From: Chelativorans sp. AA-79
Lineage (GTDB): Bacteria > Pseudomonadota > Alphaproteobacteria > Rhizobiales > Rhizobiaceae
Reading direction: 5' to 3'
Assembly: GCF_029457495.1 (NCBI RefSeq)
Contig: NZ_CP120361.1
Span: 3,054,001 to 3,118,000, forward strand
DNA length: 64,000 nucleotides
The notes beneath the pieces were generated by a model that searched no databases, was not told the origin of the DNA, and saw nothing but the letters and a program-made list of their open reading frames with translations. Positions 17,653 through 27,278 of the stretch are shown one piece after another; the stretch's first letter is position 1; every line of letters starts with the position of its first letter. A program made the translations under genes and the position numbers.

Positions 17653-18495
17653 TCACTTCTCCGCTGCCAGCATAGCATCGGCGATGCGCAGCGCATCCCT
17701 GTTCGCTGCAATATCGTGGACGCGGAAGATCGAAGCGCCCTTGATACGCAGCAACGCGCTCGTCGCAGCCGTCGCGATGTCCCGTTCCCCGATTTCACGG
17801 CCCGTTATGCGCCCGATGAAGCGTTTGCGCGAGGTGCCGACGAGAAGCGGGAAACCCAACCCCATCAGTTCCCCGAAGCGCGCCATGATCTCGGCGTCTT
17901 CCTGCCACTCCTTCGCAAAGCCGAAGCCCGGATCGAGCACGAGCTGCCCGTCCTCATTGCCTGCTTCCCGGGCAATCTCGATCGAACGGCGCAGGAACAG
18001 GAACTCGTCGGCGATGACGTCCGGCAACTTCTGCCGCTCCCGGCCCGTATGCATCAGCACCAGCCCCGCCCCGGTTTCCGCCGCGACCGCGGCGACGGTC
18101 GGATCCTTCTGCACGCCGAACACGTCGTTGACGATATGCGCCCCCGCCTCGATGGCAAGCCGTGCGGTCTCGGAGCGGTAAGTATCGATCGAGATCACGA
18201 TATCGGGTTCGCCCGCCAAGGCTTCGATGACGGGCAGGACACGCCGCTGTTCCTCGGCCGGACTGACCGGCCGGGCGCCGGGCCGCGTGGATTCACCGCC
18301 GACATCGACGATGGCCGCCCCCTGCGCCGCCAGAGCACGCGCCGCCGCCACCGCGCTTTGCACCGAAGGGAAACGGCCGCCATCGGAAAAACTGTCCGGC
18401 GTGACGTTCAGGATGCCCATGATGAGCGCCTCCGCTCCAAGGTGGAGGGTGCGCCCGTGAGCAAGGTTCCACTGCCGCGGTTCGATCATCCTCAT
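17653..18495 (-). CDS. folP: Dihydropteroate synthase
   Basis: A 280-residue enzyme joining hydroxymethyldihydropterin pyrophosphate to p-aminobenzoate; it is the sulfonamide target. Conserved blocks are MGILNVTPDSFSDGGRF near residue 24, VDVGGESTRPGA near 54, and the C-terminal SRKRFIGRITG. The frame extends upstream to 18639 but those residues are not family-like; the ATG at 18495 (MRMIEPRQW) has GGGG four bases upstream and gives normal length. First gene of folP-folB-folK and divergent from the DUF922 gene. Confidence 0.94.
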   Translation of the reverse strand: MRMIEPRQWNLAHGRTLHLGAEALIMGILNVTPDSFSDGGRFPSVQSAVAAARALAAQGAAIVDVGGESTRPGARPVSPAEEQRRVLPVIEALAGEPDIVISIDTYRSETARLAIEAGAHIVNDVFGVQKDPTVAAVAAETGAGLVLMHTGRERQKLPDVIADEFLFLRRSIEIAREAGNEDGQLVLDPGFGFAKEWQEDAEIMARFGELMGLGFPLLVGTSRKRFIGRITGREIGERDIATAATSALLRIKGASIFRVHDIAANRDALRIADAMLAAEK

Positions 18496-18673
18496 GCCCC
18501 GTCGCGAACAAATCCTTGTGCGGTTCCTACCGCACAAAATCAATTGCCTCCGTCGGGCAACACACCTTTTTACCCAACGGAAAGCGCAGACCGCCTCGCC
18601 CTCCGGATTTTCATTGCGTGCGCCGTCTCCTTGGCGCAATGTTCATGAGGGGTGCGCGCAGGAGCTATTTTCA

Positions 18674-19300
18674 ATGTTACGTTCTCTGCCTTTCCTTTTC
18701 ATGCTTGCAGCAGGGCTCACCCCGGCCTCGGCGGCGTCGATCTCCAAGACCTACAGCTATTTTCCGATCGGCGGCATGACGCTGCCGGAAATCGAGCAGC
18801 AATTGCACGCGCGCGGCCCCAAGCTCGACAGCACCGGCCAGCGCCATCCGGGCGCCACCAACATGGAATTCACGACGCGGATCGACTATGCCGAAACCCG
18901 CGGCCAGTGCAGCGTCGGCAATGCCCGCGTCTCGGTGAAAGCAAAGGTGATCCTGCCGCGATGGCGGGACCGCAGGCGCGCGGAAACCGAGGTCCGGATG
19001 ATCTGGGACACCCTCTCCCGTGACATCAAGCGCCATGAAGAGAGCCACCTGAGCATCGCGAAGAACCATGCGCGGCTTCTCGAGAACACGCTGAAGGCCC
19101 TGCCCCGGAGAAAGACGTGCAGGGCGCTCGCTCAGGACGTGAAGGCGACGACGCAACGCGTTCTCGCCCAGCACGACGCCGCCCAGGAAAAATTCGATCG
19201 CATCGAGAGCATCAATTTCGAAAGCCGGATGATGCGGCTTCTGCGTTACCGCCTCCAGCAGATCGAAGCCGCCCAGAAGCGGCAGTTGCAGGGCAGATGA
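18674..19300 (+). CDS. Secreted DUF922 protein, predicted metalloprotease-like
   Basis: A 208-residue protein with a signal peptide (residues 1-20, FLFMLAAGLTPASA). The mature part shows the DUF922 pattern: YFPIGGMTLPEIEQQL near the N-terminus, two cysteines, and RHEESHLSIA near residue 116, an HExxH motif typical of zinc proteases. DUF922 proteins are predicted proteases but I know of no demonstrated activity. The C-terminal 60 residues are helical and charged. The ATG at 18674 has AGGAGC upstream and begins at the signal peptide. Its TGA abuts the convergent reductase stop as TGATCA. Confidence 0.78.
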   Translation: MLRSLPFLFMLAAGLTPASAASISKTYSYFPIGGMTLPEIEQQLHARGPKLDSTGQRHPGATNMEFTTRIDYAETRGQCSVGNARVSVKAKVILPRWRDRRRAETEVRMIWDTLSRDIKRHEESHLSIAKNHARLLENTLKALPRRKTCRALAQDVKATTQRVLAQHDAAQEKFDRIESINFESRMMRLLRYRLQQIEAAQKRQLQGR

Positions 19301-20667
<1,367 letters not shown>

Positions 20668-20758
20668 GAGGCGATCCCGGCGGCGGCAGTCCAGGCTGCG
20701 GAGAAGTGATAGCCGGAGATAACCGCTGTGCGGGGCGTGTCAACCGTCGAGACCGTCC

Positions 20759-21097
20759 TCAGCCCATCTGCTCGGACAGGAAAAGCTGCATCTCGTCGAT
20801 CAGGAGCGGAAGCTGTTCGGCGGCCGCCTCGGACTGGGGGGAAGCCTCCAGCTCCGCGGCACAGGCGGCGATGGCGAAAGCACCGACCGCACGGGCGGAG
20901 CCGACCAGCCTGTGCGCAAGGCTGCGGCGCGCCTCCCCCTTCGCCTGGGCAAGCTCGGTTCGCGCGGCTGTCGCCTGAACGAGGAACAGCCCCAGCACCT
21001 CACGCTTCAGCGATTCATCCCCAAGAGTCTGACGAGAAAGATGTGCAAGATCGATCGGCAGCAATTTGGAAATGTTGCCATTTTGCCAGTCCGACAT
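20759..21097 (-). CDS. Stand-alone Hpt (histidine phosphotransfer) domain protein
   Basis: A 112-residue helical protein consisting of a single Hpt domain. The phosphorylatable histidine is in SLAHRLVGSARAVGAF near residue 59, followed by the conserved helix AACAAELEA. Such proteins carry phosphate between a hybrid sensor kinase and a response regulator. The ATG at 21097 (MSDWQNG) is preferred over one 30 bases upstream. It is divergent from the giant growth-pole protein gene. No kinase or receiver gene is next to it, so the partners are unknown. Confidence 0.8.
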   Translation of the reverse strand: MSDWQNGNISKLLPIDLAHLSRQTLGDESLKREVLGLFLVQATAARTELAQAKGEARRSLAHRLVGSARAVGAFAIAACAAELEASPQSEAAAEQLPLLIDEMQLFLSEQMG

Positions 21098-21397
21098 ACT
21101 CCCGCCCCCGTCTGAAACCTTCAACACCGATACGCGAACCCGCGGAGAGGCTACCGTTTAATCCCAATTAACCCCCATGGACAAGGCGTTAATGAGACGC
21201 CGCAAAAATACCGCATTCGGCCAGTCTCTCATTAACCTTATATTTAAACTTCTGGGCATCGCCATTAAAACGTATTTTAATCACCGACTTGTGCCACTAC
21301 GATACGAGTGGGCAGGATGTGGGCGAAAAAAGGGTCTTGAGCATCCCATTTCGGGATGCCTCGTATGTATCCCGTAAAGTACAGGGTAGGCGGCGCC
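21098..21397. promoter_or_regulatory. AT-rich divergent control region between hpt and gpr
   Basis: This 300-base stretch has no convincing gene (one 66-codon frame is atypical). It is much richer in AT than its surroundings. It holds repeated TTAA elements: a pair at 21158-21161 and 21168-21171, TTAACC at 21232-21237, and a perfect dyad ATTAAAA/TTTTAAT at 21264-21281. A 7-bp hairpin GCATCCC/GGGATGC lies at 21341-21359 in the gpr leader. The TTAACC half-sites resemble CtrA half-sites, but none has the exact TTAA-N7-TTAA spacing. Confidence 0.45.
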
Positions 21398-24300
21398 ATG
21401 GCACGCAATACAACGAAGAAGTTACCTGCGGACGACTTCGCGAAGGAACTCGAGGACGCCCTTGAACTCGAGACCGCGTCGATGGCGGTCGAGGACGGCG
21501 ATCTCGACGTGGCCGCCTCGATGGAGGAACTCGAAGCCCAGATAACACTGGCTGCCGAGGAATTGGCGCGCGAGGGGCTGCACGACGATCATGCCACCGC
21601 GGAGGAGCCGGCGGCAAGCGCCGAGCCGGAACCTTTTGCCCAGGATATGGAACCGGCGCCGGATGACGTCCCCTCCTCCACCGAGCCCGTGCAGCCTACC
21701 GAGAACCTTGTCCGCGCCGAGGCACAGCAGCCCAGCACATCCGCCGCACCCGCTTTCCTGCCGGCCAACGACGACAAGCAGAACGGCGAATATCTCCGCC
21801 TTGCGCGCAAGATGGAGCAGCGCGCGCCTTACACCGCCTATTGGGCCGCCGCCGCGCTCTCGGTCGTCTGGATCGCGCTTTGCGCCGGCTTCGCCCACTT
21901 CGCCTATGGGCCGCAGATCTGGCAGATCCGCAGCCTGAACGGGTTGCTCGCGGCACCTGCCGCATTCGGCCTGGTCATCGCCGCCGTTATGCCGGTGCTG
22001 CTGTTGTGGGGCTTTGCGGTGATGATCCGCCGCGCCCAGGAGATGCGTCTTGCCGCCCGTAACATGGCTGAGATCGCCTTCCGCCTGACCGAGCCGGAGA
22101 ATCTTGCTCATGATCGGGTGATGATGGTGGGCCAGGCGATCCGCCGCGAAGTGCAGGCGATGGGTGACGGCATCGAGCGCACGCTGGCCCGGGCGGTCGA
22201 GTTGGAGACCCTCGTCCACACCGAGGTCAATGAGCTGGAGCGCGCTTATTCGGAGAACGAGGCGCGGATCCGTCTTCTGGTCGACAGCCTCGGCAGCGAG
22301 CGCGAGGGCATCGTGGGACACGCCGAACGTGTCCGCGCCTCCATCACGGGCGCACACGAGGTCATAAAGGAAGAGCTGGATTCAACCAGCGAGCAGATCC
22401 GGCTTACCGTCGACGGCGCCGCGGAGCGGCTCACGACGGTGCTCGAGCGGTCGGGCGAGACCTTCGCGGAACGCATCGGCTCGACGGGCGAGACGGTCGC
22501 CCGCATTCTCGACGAACGGTCGGAGATCCTGTCAGGTCAGATCACCGGTTCGGGCGAAACGCTTGCCGGCCTCCTCGATTCGCGGATCACCGCCCTCGGC
22601 AATTCCAGCGAGGCATTCCTGGAGCGCATCAGCAGTTCCAGCGACACGGTCAGCCGGTTGCTGAACGAGCGTGCCGAGACCCTTTCCAAGCAGATCACGA
22701 CGTCGGGCAACGGCCTTGCCGAGTTGCTCGACACGCGCGTGGCCACCCTGTCGGAGAGCACGGACCAGGCCACCCGCGCGCTCGGCACCGTGTTCGACGA
22801 GCGCATCGGCAGCTTCATGTCCTCCGTGAACAGCGCGTCCGATCGCCTGAACATGCTCTTTGCCGATCGTCTGGGCGAGATCGAACGTACCTTCACCGAA
22901 CGCGGCGAGACGCTGCTCTCGGAGTTCTCCACCCGTGCCCAGGCTCTGGACACCGGCATCGAACGGCTCGAGTCCGCGCTTGACGCCCGCGCACGCAGCA
23001 TCAATGAGACGTTGGTTGAGCGCGCCCGCGATGTGGCCGACGCATTCGCGCGCGGCAAGCAGGATGTCGTCTCCGCCATCGAAACCGGCAGAAACACCAT
23101 CGACGGCGAGCTTTCCGATCTGGTGGCCTCCACCTCGATCATGCTGCAGGGCAAAGCCGAGGAGTTTGCCGAGCGGCTCAAGGAGGGCCATGCGGAGCTC
23201 GATGCCAGGCTAGACAGCGGCCTCGGCCGCTTCGAATCGGTCCAGGCACGCGTAGACGAAGCAATCCGGAACCAGGTCACCGTCTTCGAGCAGAACCAGG
23301 ATCGCCTGTCGGATCTCCTGCAGTCCGACATCCGCAAGCTCAACGAAATCCATTCGAGCTTCGAGAACCGTATCGAAGGACAGATCGAGAAGCTGGCGGA
23401 GACGCGTGGAAGCTTCTCCGCGGCGATCGAAGAGGATATTGCGAAGATCGGCGCACACCGCGACGAGCTCACGACCGCCATCCGCGCCGATATCGATCAT
23501 GTAAACGAAGCTTTCACCGCCCATACCGGTTTGATCGAGGAACGCACACGGACCATGGAGAAGGCGCTGACCATCGGCGTCGACAAGGTTCGCCAGACGC
23601 TGGAGAGCAGCGCCGTCGTGGTCGCTTCCGCGCTGCGCGACAAGGTGACGGAAGCGACGTCGTCCCTGAGTGTGGAGACGATGAAGGTGCTCGACGACAT
23701 CGATCAGCGCATCACATCGCGCGTCGAGGGCACGGCGCACCTCCTCACCACCCAGGCGGACCAGATCGATCTCACATTCGACAGCGCCGCCGACCGGATC
23801 GCCGCGCGCGCGGAGCAGGTCGCGCGTCGCCTGGGCGATCATGTGGAGCAGATCGACCGCACCTTCGACGGTGCAGCCGAACGGGCTGCAGTGCGCGTGG
23901 AGGCAGTCGCCCAGTCGCTCGCCGGCCATGTCGGCCAGATCGACGTGGCCGTCGATGCCGCGGGCGACCGGATCGCCGGGCGCATGGAGGGTGTTGTCCA
24001 GACCATCACCGGCCATGTCAGCCAGATCGATACGGCCGTCGACGCTGCCGGCGAGCGCATCGCCGGCCGTGTGGAGACCGTGACACGGTCGCTCGCCGAC
24101 CAGGTGGAGCATATCGACCGCACATTCGACGGCGCCGCCGACCGGATCGCCGGGCGCGTCGAAGGGGCCGCGAGGCTTCTGGGCGAGCACGTGGAGACGA
24201 TCGACCGCACCTTCGACGGCGCCGCCCAGCGGATAGCCGAGCGGACCGAAAGCTTCCAGGACAATTTCAACGAGATCGACGGCCGCGTCGCTGCACGGGT

Positions 24301-26392
24301 CAACGAGGCCTCCTCCCTTCTGTCCGGGCATGCCAACCTGGTCACGCGCACTTTCGATGAAGTGGATCAGCGCATCATCGCCCGCACCCATCAGACCTCG
24401 GCCGAGCTCGATGCGCGCGCTTCGGCGATCGCCGGGCAGCTTGCCGAGTTCGAAACCCGCTTGAAGACGACCGCCGGCTCCACGGCATCGACCATCATCA
24501 GCCGCGTGGCCGAGGTCGAAAAGCGGCTCGGAGAGAGCGCGGATCGCACCACAGCGGCGATCGAGGAAGGTTTGGGCGGCGCCGAAGAGCGCTTGAAGTC
24601 CACCGCCGAACAGACCGCTCAGCATGTAAGCCAGCAGTTGGCGCGCACGCAGGCCGATCTCGTCTCGACAGCCGATACGATCGGCCAGACCTTCGCGACG
24701 ATCAACGAGCACATCGCCCGGCGCACCGGCGAGACTGTGCGCAGCTTGGACGAGCGCACGCGCGAATTCAACTCGGTGCTGGCGAGCCGCACCTCCGAGA
24801 TCGCACGTATCCTGGATGAGACCGCACGACCGCTGGTCGAGCGCTTCGAGACGAGCGGCGGGGAACTCCGCGAAGGCATCGAGGCGATCACACAGCAGAC
24901 GACGGAGCGCCTGCGCCAGGAGAACGCCGCTCTCGTCAACGCGCTGGCCAGCCGCACGGCCGAGACGCTCAGCGCCATGGAACGTGCCCGCAACAATCTG
25001 CTGGGCAATGTCGGTGAACTGCTCGGTCAGTTGGAAACCTCCGGCGACAAGCTCGGTCAACTCGTCGAGATGGCTGCCAGCAACTTGACGCAGGTGGACG
25101 AAAGGCTGTCCGGCACGACCCAGGAATTCGCCCGCAATGCGGAGAAGGCGGCAGAGACGATCGCCAATTCCGCAAGCCTCATCAACGCGAATTCCGGCCG
25201 GTTGGCAGACTTCTCCAATCGCACCCTGAGCGAGATCTCCGCGATCGCCAGCCGCTTCGAGGATCACAGCCGCGTGCTCGAAACGGCGTCCGAGCTGCTC
25301 GAGAAGGCGCAGGGCAGCCTCGGCGAGAGCCTCGAGGGGCGGCAGCAGGCGCTGAACGAGCTGGCGAACGGGCTTGTCGAGAAATCCGAGCGTGTCGAGC
25401 GGATCATGAAATCCTTCGAGCACCTGATCGAAGGTACGGTGGAGTCGGCCGAAGGAAGAACCCGCCAGTCGATGGAGACCATTCGTGAATCCATCAACGA
25501 TGTCGTCGAGGCCGCGACCAGCCGCTTCGCAGGCGCCACGGAGGATTTGCGCCGCAGCGCAAAGGAGATCCGCGAAGAGATCGAAGCCACCCGCGCGGAT
25601 GTGAAGCGCGGTATCGTCGAGCTTCCGGAGGAAGCGAAGCAGTCCACCTCGGCCATGCGCCGGGCGATCACCGAACAGATCAACGCGCTCAAGGAGCTTT
25701 CCGACATCGTGGCGAAGTCCGGACGGCTGCATGACGTGGGCACCAGCATTCCCGCCCCGCAGCCCGGTCCGGCTCAGGGACAACCTCGCCAGGCGACGGC
25801 CCAGATGATAACCGAGGCACCGGCACCTGCCGCCCCGCGCATCGTGGAAAGGCCGAGGGCGGATGCGACGCCTCAGCAGCAGGCACGGCAGGCCGCTCCT
25901 CGCCCCGCGCCGGCGCGCGCGGCGCAGCAATCCGCGCCCCAGGCGGTTCCGGGCGGTGGCGGCTGGATCCGTGATCTCCTGCGCAGCGCCTCCCGCGAAG
26001 AAGCGCATGCCGATGCCACCACGTCTTCTCCTGAGAAATCACCGCTTCACGTGGTGGAATCACTTAACTCATTGTCGCTCGACATCGCACGGGCGATCGA
26101 CCACGACGCGTCGGTGGAGCTTTGGGAGCGGTATCGCCGTGGAGAACGCAACGTTTTCACGCGCCGCCTCTACACGCTGAAGGGGCAGCAGACTTTCGAC
26201 GAGATCCAGCGCAAATACCGGGCAGACGCGGAGTTCCGTAACGCCGTCGACCAGTATTGTCGCGATTTCGAAAAGCTGCTGGCCGATGTCTCGCGTACCG
26301 ATCGCGACAATATGATGAGCCAGACCTATCTCACCTCGGATACCGGCAAGGTCTACACCATGCTGGCTCACGCGAGCGGCCGTCTGCGCTGA
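21398..26392 (+). CDS. gpr: Growth-pole-ring (GPR/RgsE)-like giant apolipoprotein-like membrane protein
   Basis: A 1664-residue protein, often annotated as kinesin-like or apolipoprotein-like in Brucella and rhizobia. Order: acidic N-terminal region (1-140), two membrane helices (about 148-170 and 181-207), then some 1200 residues of almost unbroken amphipathic helix, a Pro/Ala/Gln-rich linker (about 1450-1518), and a conserved C-terminal domain ending in SQTYLTSDTGKVYTML. Residues about 361-470 show 22-residue apolipoprotein-style repeats and residues 783-956 hold six exact 29-residue repeats. Agrobacterium GPR and Sinorhizobium RgsE, of this architecture, form a ring at the growing pole needed for polar growth. 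Assignment rests on architecture, not alignment. The ATG at 21398 follows the conserved start MARNTTKKLPADD. Confidence 0.72.
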   Translation: MARNTTKKLPADDFAKELEDALELETASMAVEDGDLDVAASMEELEAQITLAAEELAREGLHDDHATAEEPAASAEPEPFAQDMEPAPDDVPSSTEPVQPTENLVRAEAQQPSTSAAPAFLPANDDKQNGEYLRLARKMEQRAPYTAYWAAAALSVVWIALCAGFAHFAYGPQIWQIRSLNGLLAAPAAFGLVIAAVMPVLLLWGFAVMIRRAQEMRLAARNMAEIAFRLTEPENLAHDRVMMVGQAIRREVQAMGDGIERTLARAVELETLVHTEVNELERAYSENEARIRLLVDSLGSEREGIVGHAERVRASITGAHEVIKEELDSTSEQIRLTVDGAAERLTTVLERSGETFAERIGSTGETVARILDERSEILSGQITGSGETLAGLLDSRITALGNSSEAFLERISSSSDTVSRLLNERAETLSKQITTSGNGLAELLDTRVATLSESTDQATRALGTVFDERIGSFMSSVNSASDRLNMLFADRLGEIERTFTERGETLLSEFSTRAQALDTGIERLESALDARARSINETLVERARDVADAFARGKQDVVSAIETGRNTIDGELSDLVASTSIMLQGKAEEFAERLKEGHAELDARLDSGLGRFESVQARVDEAIRNQVTVFEQNQDRLSDLLQSDIRKLNEIHSSFENRIEGQIEKLAETRGSFSAAIEEDIAKIGAHRDELTTAIRADIDHVNEAFTAHTGLIEERTRTMEKALTIGVDKVRQTLESSAVVVASALRDKVTEATSSLSVETMKVLDDIDQRITSRVEGTAHLLTTQADQIDLTFDSAADRIAARAEQVARRLGDHVEQIDRTFDGAAERAAVRVEAVAQSLAGHVGQIDVAVDAAGDRIAGRMEGVVQTITGHVSQIDTAVDAAGERIAGRVETVTRSLADQVEHIDRTFDGAADRIAGRVEGAARLLGEHVETIDRTFDGAAQRIAERTESFQDNFNEIDGRVAARVNEASSLLSGHANLVTRTFDEVDQRIIARTHQTSAELDARASAIAGQLAEFETRLKTTAGSTASTIISRVAEVEKRLGESADRTTAAIEEGLGGAEERLKSTAEQTAQHVSQQLARTQADLVSTADTIGQTFATINEHIARRTGETVRSLDERTREFNSVLASRTSEIARILDETARPLVERFETSGGELREGIEAITQQTTERLRQENAALVNALASRTAETLSAMERARNNLLGNVGELLGQLETSGDKLGQLVEMAASNLTQVDERLSGTTQEFARNAEKAAETIANSASLINANSGRLADFSNRTLSEISAIASRFEDHSRVLETASELLEKAQGSLGESLEGRQQALNELANGLVEKSERVERIMKSFEHLIEGTVESAEGRTRQSMETIRESINDVVEAATSRFAGATEDLRRSAKEIREEIEATRADVKRGIVELPEEAKQSTSAMRRAITEQINALKELSDIVAKSGRLHDVGTSIPAPQPGPAQGQPRQATAQMITEAPAPAAPRIVERPRADATPQQQARQAAPRPAPARAAQQSAPQAVPGGGGWIRDLLRSASREEAHADATTSSPEKSPLHVVESLNSLSLDIARAIDHDASVELWERYRRGERNVFTRRLYTLKGQQTFDEIQRKYRADAEFRNAVDQYCRDFEKLLADVSRTDRDNMMSQTYLTSDTGKVYTMLAHASGRLR
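23744..24265 (+). repeat. Six tandem 87-bp (29-residue) repeats inside gpr
   Basis: Six in-frame units, each exactly 29 codons, run without gaps over residues 783-956. The consensus core is HVxQIDRTFDGAADRIAGR followed by VExVxxxL. Units 3 and 4 and units 5 and 6 are the closest pairs. The 29-residue period differs from the 22-residue period earlier in the protein. Confidence 0.88.
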
Positions 26393-26432
26393 CCTGCCGC
26401 CGATCAAGCTGATCACGGGCTCTGCCCGCGAA

Positions 26433-26459
26433 AGCCCCGGCAACGCCGGGGCTTTTTCT
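26433..26459 (+). terminator. Rho-independent terminator of gpr
   Basis: A perfect 9-bp stem (AGCCCCGGC with GCCGGGGCT), loop AAC, followed by TTTTCTT. It lies 40 bases past the gpr stop and separates gpr from the luxR-type gene. Confidence 0.92.
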
Positions 26460-26546
26460 TGGTAACGTTTTCGCGTCTACGCATAGGCCCCCTTGCAATC
26501 CTCCACTTTGCCGAGCATTCTCAATTTGGGACAGATAGGGGGTCGC

Positions 26547-27278
26547 ATGAACCATGGCCGTGACGGTGCCATCCGGCCAGAACGTGAGATCATACAGGCT
26601 GCACGCCGCGCGACGAGCGTCGAAGAAGCTGTCTTTCTGGTGCGCGATGGTCTCGGCTTGGCGCATACGACCTTCCACATGAACGTCTCGGGCGTCGGGC
26701 CTCTCGATTATCCTTTCCTCAGAACCACTTATCCGCCGGAATGGATCGCGCGCTATGTCCTGCGCGCATACCTCAATCTCGACCCCACCATTCGCGAGGG
26801 CTTCGCGTCGACGCACCCGATCATGTGGCACGATCTCGTCATGAACGAGCGAGAGAAGGAATTCATGGCCGACGCCCGCGCCCACGGCATCGGAACGTAT
26901 GGCTGCTCCATCCCCACGATAGACCGCTTTTCCAGGCGTTCGCTTCTTTCGATGAGCGCGAACCTGGAACTCGACGCCTGGATCGACTTCATCGGCCGTT
27001 TTGGATCCGCTGCAACGGAGGTAGCGCAGATCCTTCATGCGAAGGCGATCGAGGAGTTGTCTCTTGCCGCACCTTTGGGCGCCGCTCTCGCCCCGCGCGA
27101 GGTCGAGTGCCTCTTATGGACCGCGCGCGGCAAGGACTCCAAGGATATCGCCGGGATCCTCAAGCTCTCGGAATACACCGTGAGGAGCTATCTGCGGACC
27201 GCCCGCCAGAAGCTCAAATGCAGAAACCTTTCCCAGGCTGTCGCCAAGGCGGTCCACAAGCGCATCATCGCTCCATAG
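26547..27278 (+). CDS. LuxR-family regulator with autoinducer-binding domain (solo)
   Basis: A 243-residue quorum-sensing-type regulator. Residues about 15-165 form an autoinducer-binding domain that keeps the usual ligand-pocket residues: Trp and Tyr in PPEWIARYV, the Asp-Pro pair in NLDPTI, and Trp in PIMWHDL. Residues about 180-240 are a LuxR helix-turn-helix ([22 protein letters not shown] and [14 protein letters not shown]). No luxI-type synthase is in the window, so it is a solo receptor here. The ATG at 26547 (MNHGRDGAI) is chosen over one 54 bases upstream. Its 3' end overlaps the convergent glpK by 14 bases. Confidence 0.85.
   Translation: MNHGRDGAIRPEREIIQAARRATSVEEAVFLVRDGLGLAHTTFHMNVSGVGPLDYPFLRTTYPPEWIARYVLRAYLNLDPTIREGFASTHPIMWHDLVMNEREKEFMADARAHGIGTYGCSIPTIDRFSRRSLLSMSANLELDAWIDFIGRFGSAATEVAQILHAKAIEELSLAAPLGAALAPREVECLLWTARGKDSKDIAGILKLSEYTVRSYLRTARQKLKCRNLSQAVAKAVHKRIIAP

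Noticed and set aside
21177..21377. 66-codon open frame in the AT-rich region before gpr
   Set aside because: No ribosome site, atypical composition, and the stretch is better explained as a control region.
23744..24265. CRISPR-like array
   Set aside because: The 87-bp repeats are contiguous, in frame and protein-coding, with no spacers.
23210..26008. 932-codon open frame antisense to the growth-pole gene
   Set aside because: It mirrors the codon bias and repeats of gpr; its translation has no recognisable domain and the sense gene explains the stretch.
26461..26546. lux box before the LuxR gene
   Set aside because: CCCCCT and AGGGGG ends face each other but are over 50 bases apart and do not form an 18-20 bp dyad.
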